Shown here piece by piece: positions 6,010 to 7,070 of a stretch of DNA of 7,070 nt. Both the position numbers and the translations under genes were made by a program. The DNA is from Bacteroidales bacterium (GTDB taxonomy: Bacteria > Bacteroidota > Bacteroidia > Bacteroidales > UBA7960), in assembly GCA_007128045.1 (NCBI GenBank), contig SKYG01000302.1, forward strand, positions 1-7,070, read 5' to 3'. The notes under the pieces are model-generated. The model was not told the origin of the DNA. It saw only the letters and a program-made list of their open reading frames with translations, and did no database searches. Within the stretch, counting starts at the first letter, position 1. Each line of letters starts with the position of its first letter.

Positions 6010-6414
6010 TTAAGGATTTTTCTTCAGCAGATCTCTGATCTCAGTAAGCAGTTGTTCTTCTTTGGATGGTGCCGGAGGTGGGGCTGGCGCAGCCTCTTCT
6101 TTCTTCTTCATATTGTTCATGCCTCTGATCATCATGAAAATGACCAGTGCAATGATCAAAAAGTCCACAACATTCTGAATAAAAGTACCGTAATTAATGG
6201 TAACCGCAGCAATCTCTCCCTGAGCTTCTTTCAGGGTAATAAACAGATCAGTAAAATCAGCACCACCCAGTAATAAACCTATGGGAGGCATCAGCACATC
6301 AGCAACAAATGAGGCGATAATCTTGCCAAATGCACCACCAATGATCACAGCAACCGCCAAATCTACAACATTGCCACGCATGGCAAACTGCTTGAATTCT
6401 TTCATCATGCTCAT
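6010..6414 (-). CDS. mscL: Large-conductance mechanosensitive channel
   Basis: MscL is a homopentameric inner-membrane channel that opens under high membrane tension and releases solutes after sudden osmotic downshift. The 134-residue protein aligns along its whole length with E. coli MscL. It has the amphipathic start MSMMKEFKQFAMRGNVVDLA (1-20), the TM1 pore helix with VIIGGAFGKIIASFVADVLMPP (23-44), and a periplasmic loop containing LKEAQGEIAAV (61-71). TM2 is at NYGTFIQNVVDFLIIALVIF (74-93), followed by a charged, proline-rich linker and the C-terminal bundle helix KEEQLLTEIRDLLKK. Residue 22 is Ala where E. coli has the pore Gly22; as I recall, Ala is found here in other natural homologues. 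The ATG at 6414 matches the conserved MS..KEF start. Upstream lies a 44-bp tandem repeat; the TPR lipoprotein gene follows. Confidence 0.97.
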   Translation of the reverse strand: MSMMKEFKQFAMRGNVVDLAVAVIIGGAFGKIIASFVADVLMPPIGLLLGGADFTDLFITLKEAQGEIAAVTINYGTFIQNVVDFLIIALVIFMMIRGMNNMKKKEEAAPAPPPAPSKEEQLLTEIRDLLKKNP

Positions 6415-6436
6415 AGCGAAAAGGTTTAAGGTTTAA

Positions 6437-6559
6437 TAGTAGGGACAGGACTAGGCCTGTCCGTTTATGGTTATGTTTTATTGTAGGTACAGGACTGGGC
6501 CTGTCCGTTTATGGTTATGTTTTATTGTAGGTACAGGACTGGGCCTGTCCGTTTATGGT
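6437..6559 (+). repeat. 44-bp tandem repeat, 2.8 copies, carrying the TTGTAGG-hairpin element
   Basis: Copy 1 spans 6437-6480, copy 2 spans 6481-6524 and partial copy 3 spans 6525-6559. Copies 2 and 3 are identical over the 35 bp they share; copy 1 differs from copy 2 at three positions. Copy 1 contains a perfect 7-bp stem, GGACAGG (6443-6449) with CCTGTCC (6456-6462), around a 6-base loop. In copies 2 and 3 one change (GTACAGG) breaks one pair. Copies 2 and 3 begin TTGTAGG, as do the elements at 431-460 and 3249-3274. The repeat fills most of the 201-bp spacer upstream of mscL. There are no spacers between copies, so it is not CRISPR. Confidence 0.93.
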
Positions 6560-6615
6560 ATTCTTTCCAAAGTTGAAAAAAAAAGCAAAGCAAATTACAT
6601 GGTGAAGTAAAAAAA

Positions 6616-7070
6616 CTAATCATACATGTCGATATACTCATAGCTATTGCCACAGTGCTCGAGGAACTTTAAAAAATCAGCATATGAAATTACCAATGAT
6701 GCCGTATTTATGCAAGGGTGGAAGCTAATTTTGTCTGATACTTGCAGATTCTTATCCAGAAACAAATGCACATGTCTGTTCACATCGTTGATCAAACCAA
6801 GCGGGGTAACAGAACCAGGCGTCAACCCAAGATATTTCATCAGTCTTTTTGGAGAAGCAAAGCTCAGCTTTCCCTGCCGCAGACGCTGTTCCAGATCACG
6901 AATATTTAGCTCCCTGGTATGTTCTAAAACCACCAGATAGTGGCGATTCCCTTTGTGATTCCTGAAAAAGATGTTCTTGCAGTGGGTGGCTTCAAGGTCT
7001 TTCCAGTACCTGGCAGCCTCCTCAACCGTTGGTGCCGCCGGATGCTCATAATAGTCGTAAGCGATCGCCA
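6616..7070 (-). CDS. prdX: Prolyl-tRNA editing protein (ProXp-ala/PrdX-type Ala-tRNA-Pro deacylase), N-terminus cut off
   Basis: A free-standing editing domain of the YbaK/ProRS-INS family. ProXp-ala members hydrolyse alanine wrongly attached to tRNA-Pro. The frame is open to the right edge, giving 150 visible residues. Full-length proteins have about 160-170, so only a short N-terminal piece is missing; the internal GTG at 6933 is not the real start. Counting from the first visible residue, I see YYEHPAAPTVEEA (6-18), HCKNIFFRNHKGNRHYLVV (29-47) with the conserved Lys of the KN motif, LSFASPKRLMKYLGLTPGSV (68-87) running into TPLGLIND (88-95), and FHPCINTASL (116-125). These fit the ProXp-ala subgroup better than YbaK, which deacylates Cys-tRNA-Pro. 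A Cys stands before Lys-Asn where many relatives have Thr. The stop at 6616 is followed by a T-run without a stem. The gene is upstream of mscL on the same strand. Confidence 0.9.
   Translation of the reverse strand, partial: AIAYDYYEHPAAPTVEEAARYWKDLEATHCKNIFFRNHKGNRHYLVVLEHTRELNIRDLEQRLRQGKLSFASPKRLMKYLGLTPGSVTPLGLINDVNRHVHLFLDKNLQVSDKISFHPCINTASLVISYADFLKFLEHCGNSYEYIDMYD

Noticed and set aside
6437..6559. Possible CRISPR array
   Set aside because: The 44-bp copies abut with no unique spacers, and no cas genes are present.

Overview
The window looks like ordinary chromosomal DNA from a member of the Bacteroidota. The evidence is a eukaryote-type glutaminyl-tRNA synthetase, no Shine-Dalgarno sequence before any of the six start codons in view, a TAnnTTTG-type promoter element before folB, and intergenic spaces filled with short heptamer/octamer arrays and small hairpin repeats. 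I cannot assign a genus. I see no mobile element with a transposase, no phage genes, no CRISPR array and no tRNA or rRNA gene.

Layout, left to right. Positions 1-369 (minus) hold the first 123 residues of an Ldh-family NAD(P)-dependent 2-hydroxyacid dehydrogenase, cut by the window edge. Positions 370-535 are a repeat-filled spacer. lhgO (536-1738, minus) encodes L-2-hydroxyglutarate oxidase. A plain AT-rich spacer follows (1739-1950). Next are a small membrane protein made of two DUF4389 units (1951-2541, minus) and folB, dihydroneopterin aldolase (2675-3025, minus). The divergent folB/glnS spacer (3026-3362) is a dense mosaic of repeats. glnS (3363-5057) is the only plus-strand gene. It converges, 22 bp apart, on a TPR lipoprotein gene (5080-5976, minus), which lies 33 bp downstream of mscL (6010-6414, minus). 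A 44-bp tandem repeat (6437-6559) separates mscL from a prolyl-tRNA-editing protein gene (6616 to the right edge, minus) whose N-terminus lies outside the window.

The genes do not form one pathway. They are housekeeping or stress functions: folate synthesis, tRNA charging and editing, osmotic safety valve and 2-hydroxyacid metabolism. Two local links are plausible. lhgO sits directly upstream of another 2-hydroxyacid dehydrogenase gene, and mscL and the TPR lipoprotein gene are close enough to be co-transcribed.

The most unusual content is intergenic. One hairpin architecture (TTGTAGG followed by a short palindrome) appears in three separate spacers and is tandemly amplified in one. Octamer arrays end within about 5-17 bp of three start codons. 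A 33-bp palindromic piece appears to have been inserted into a GCGGGTT heptamer array with a 3-bp duplication. These are the observations worth following up. I found no convincing new protein system.

For four minus-strand genes the longest open frame begins at TTG or GTG. For DUF4389, folB and the lipoprotein I used the first well-placed ATG instead. The fourth, the editing protein, runs open to the window edge.
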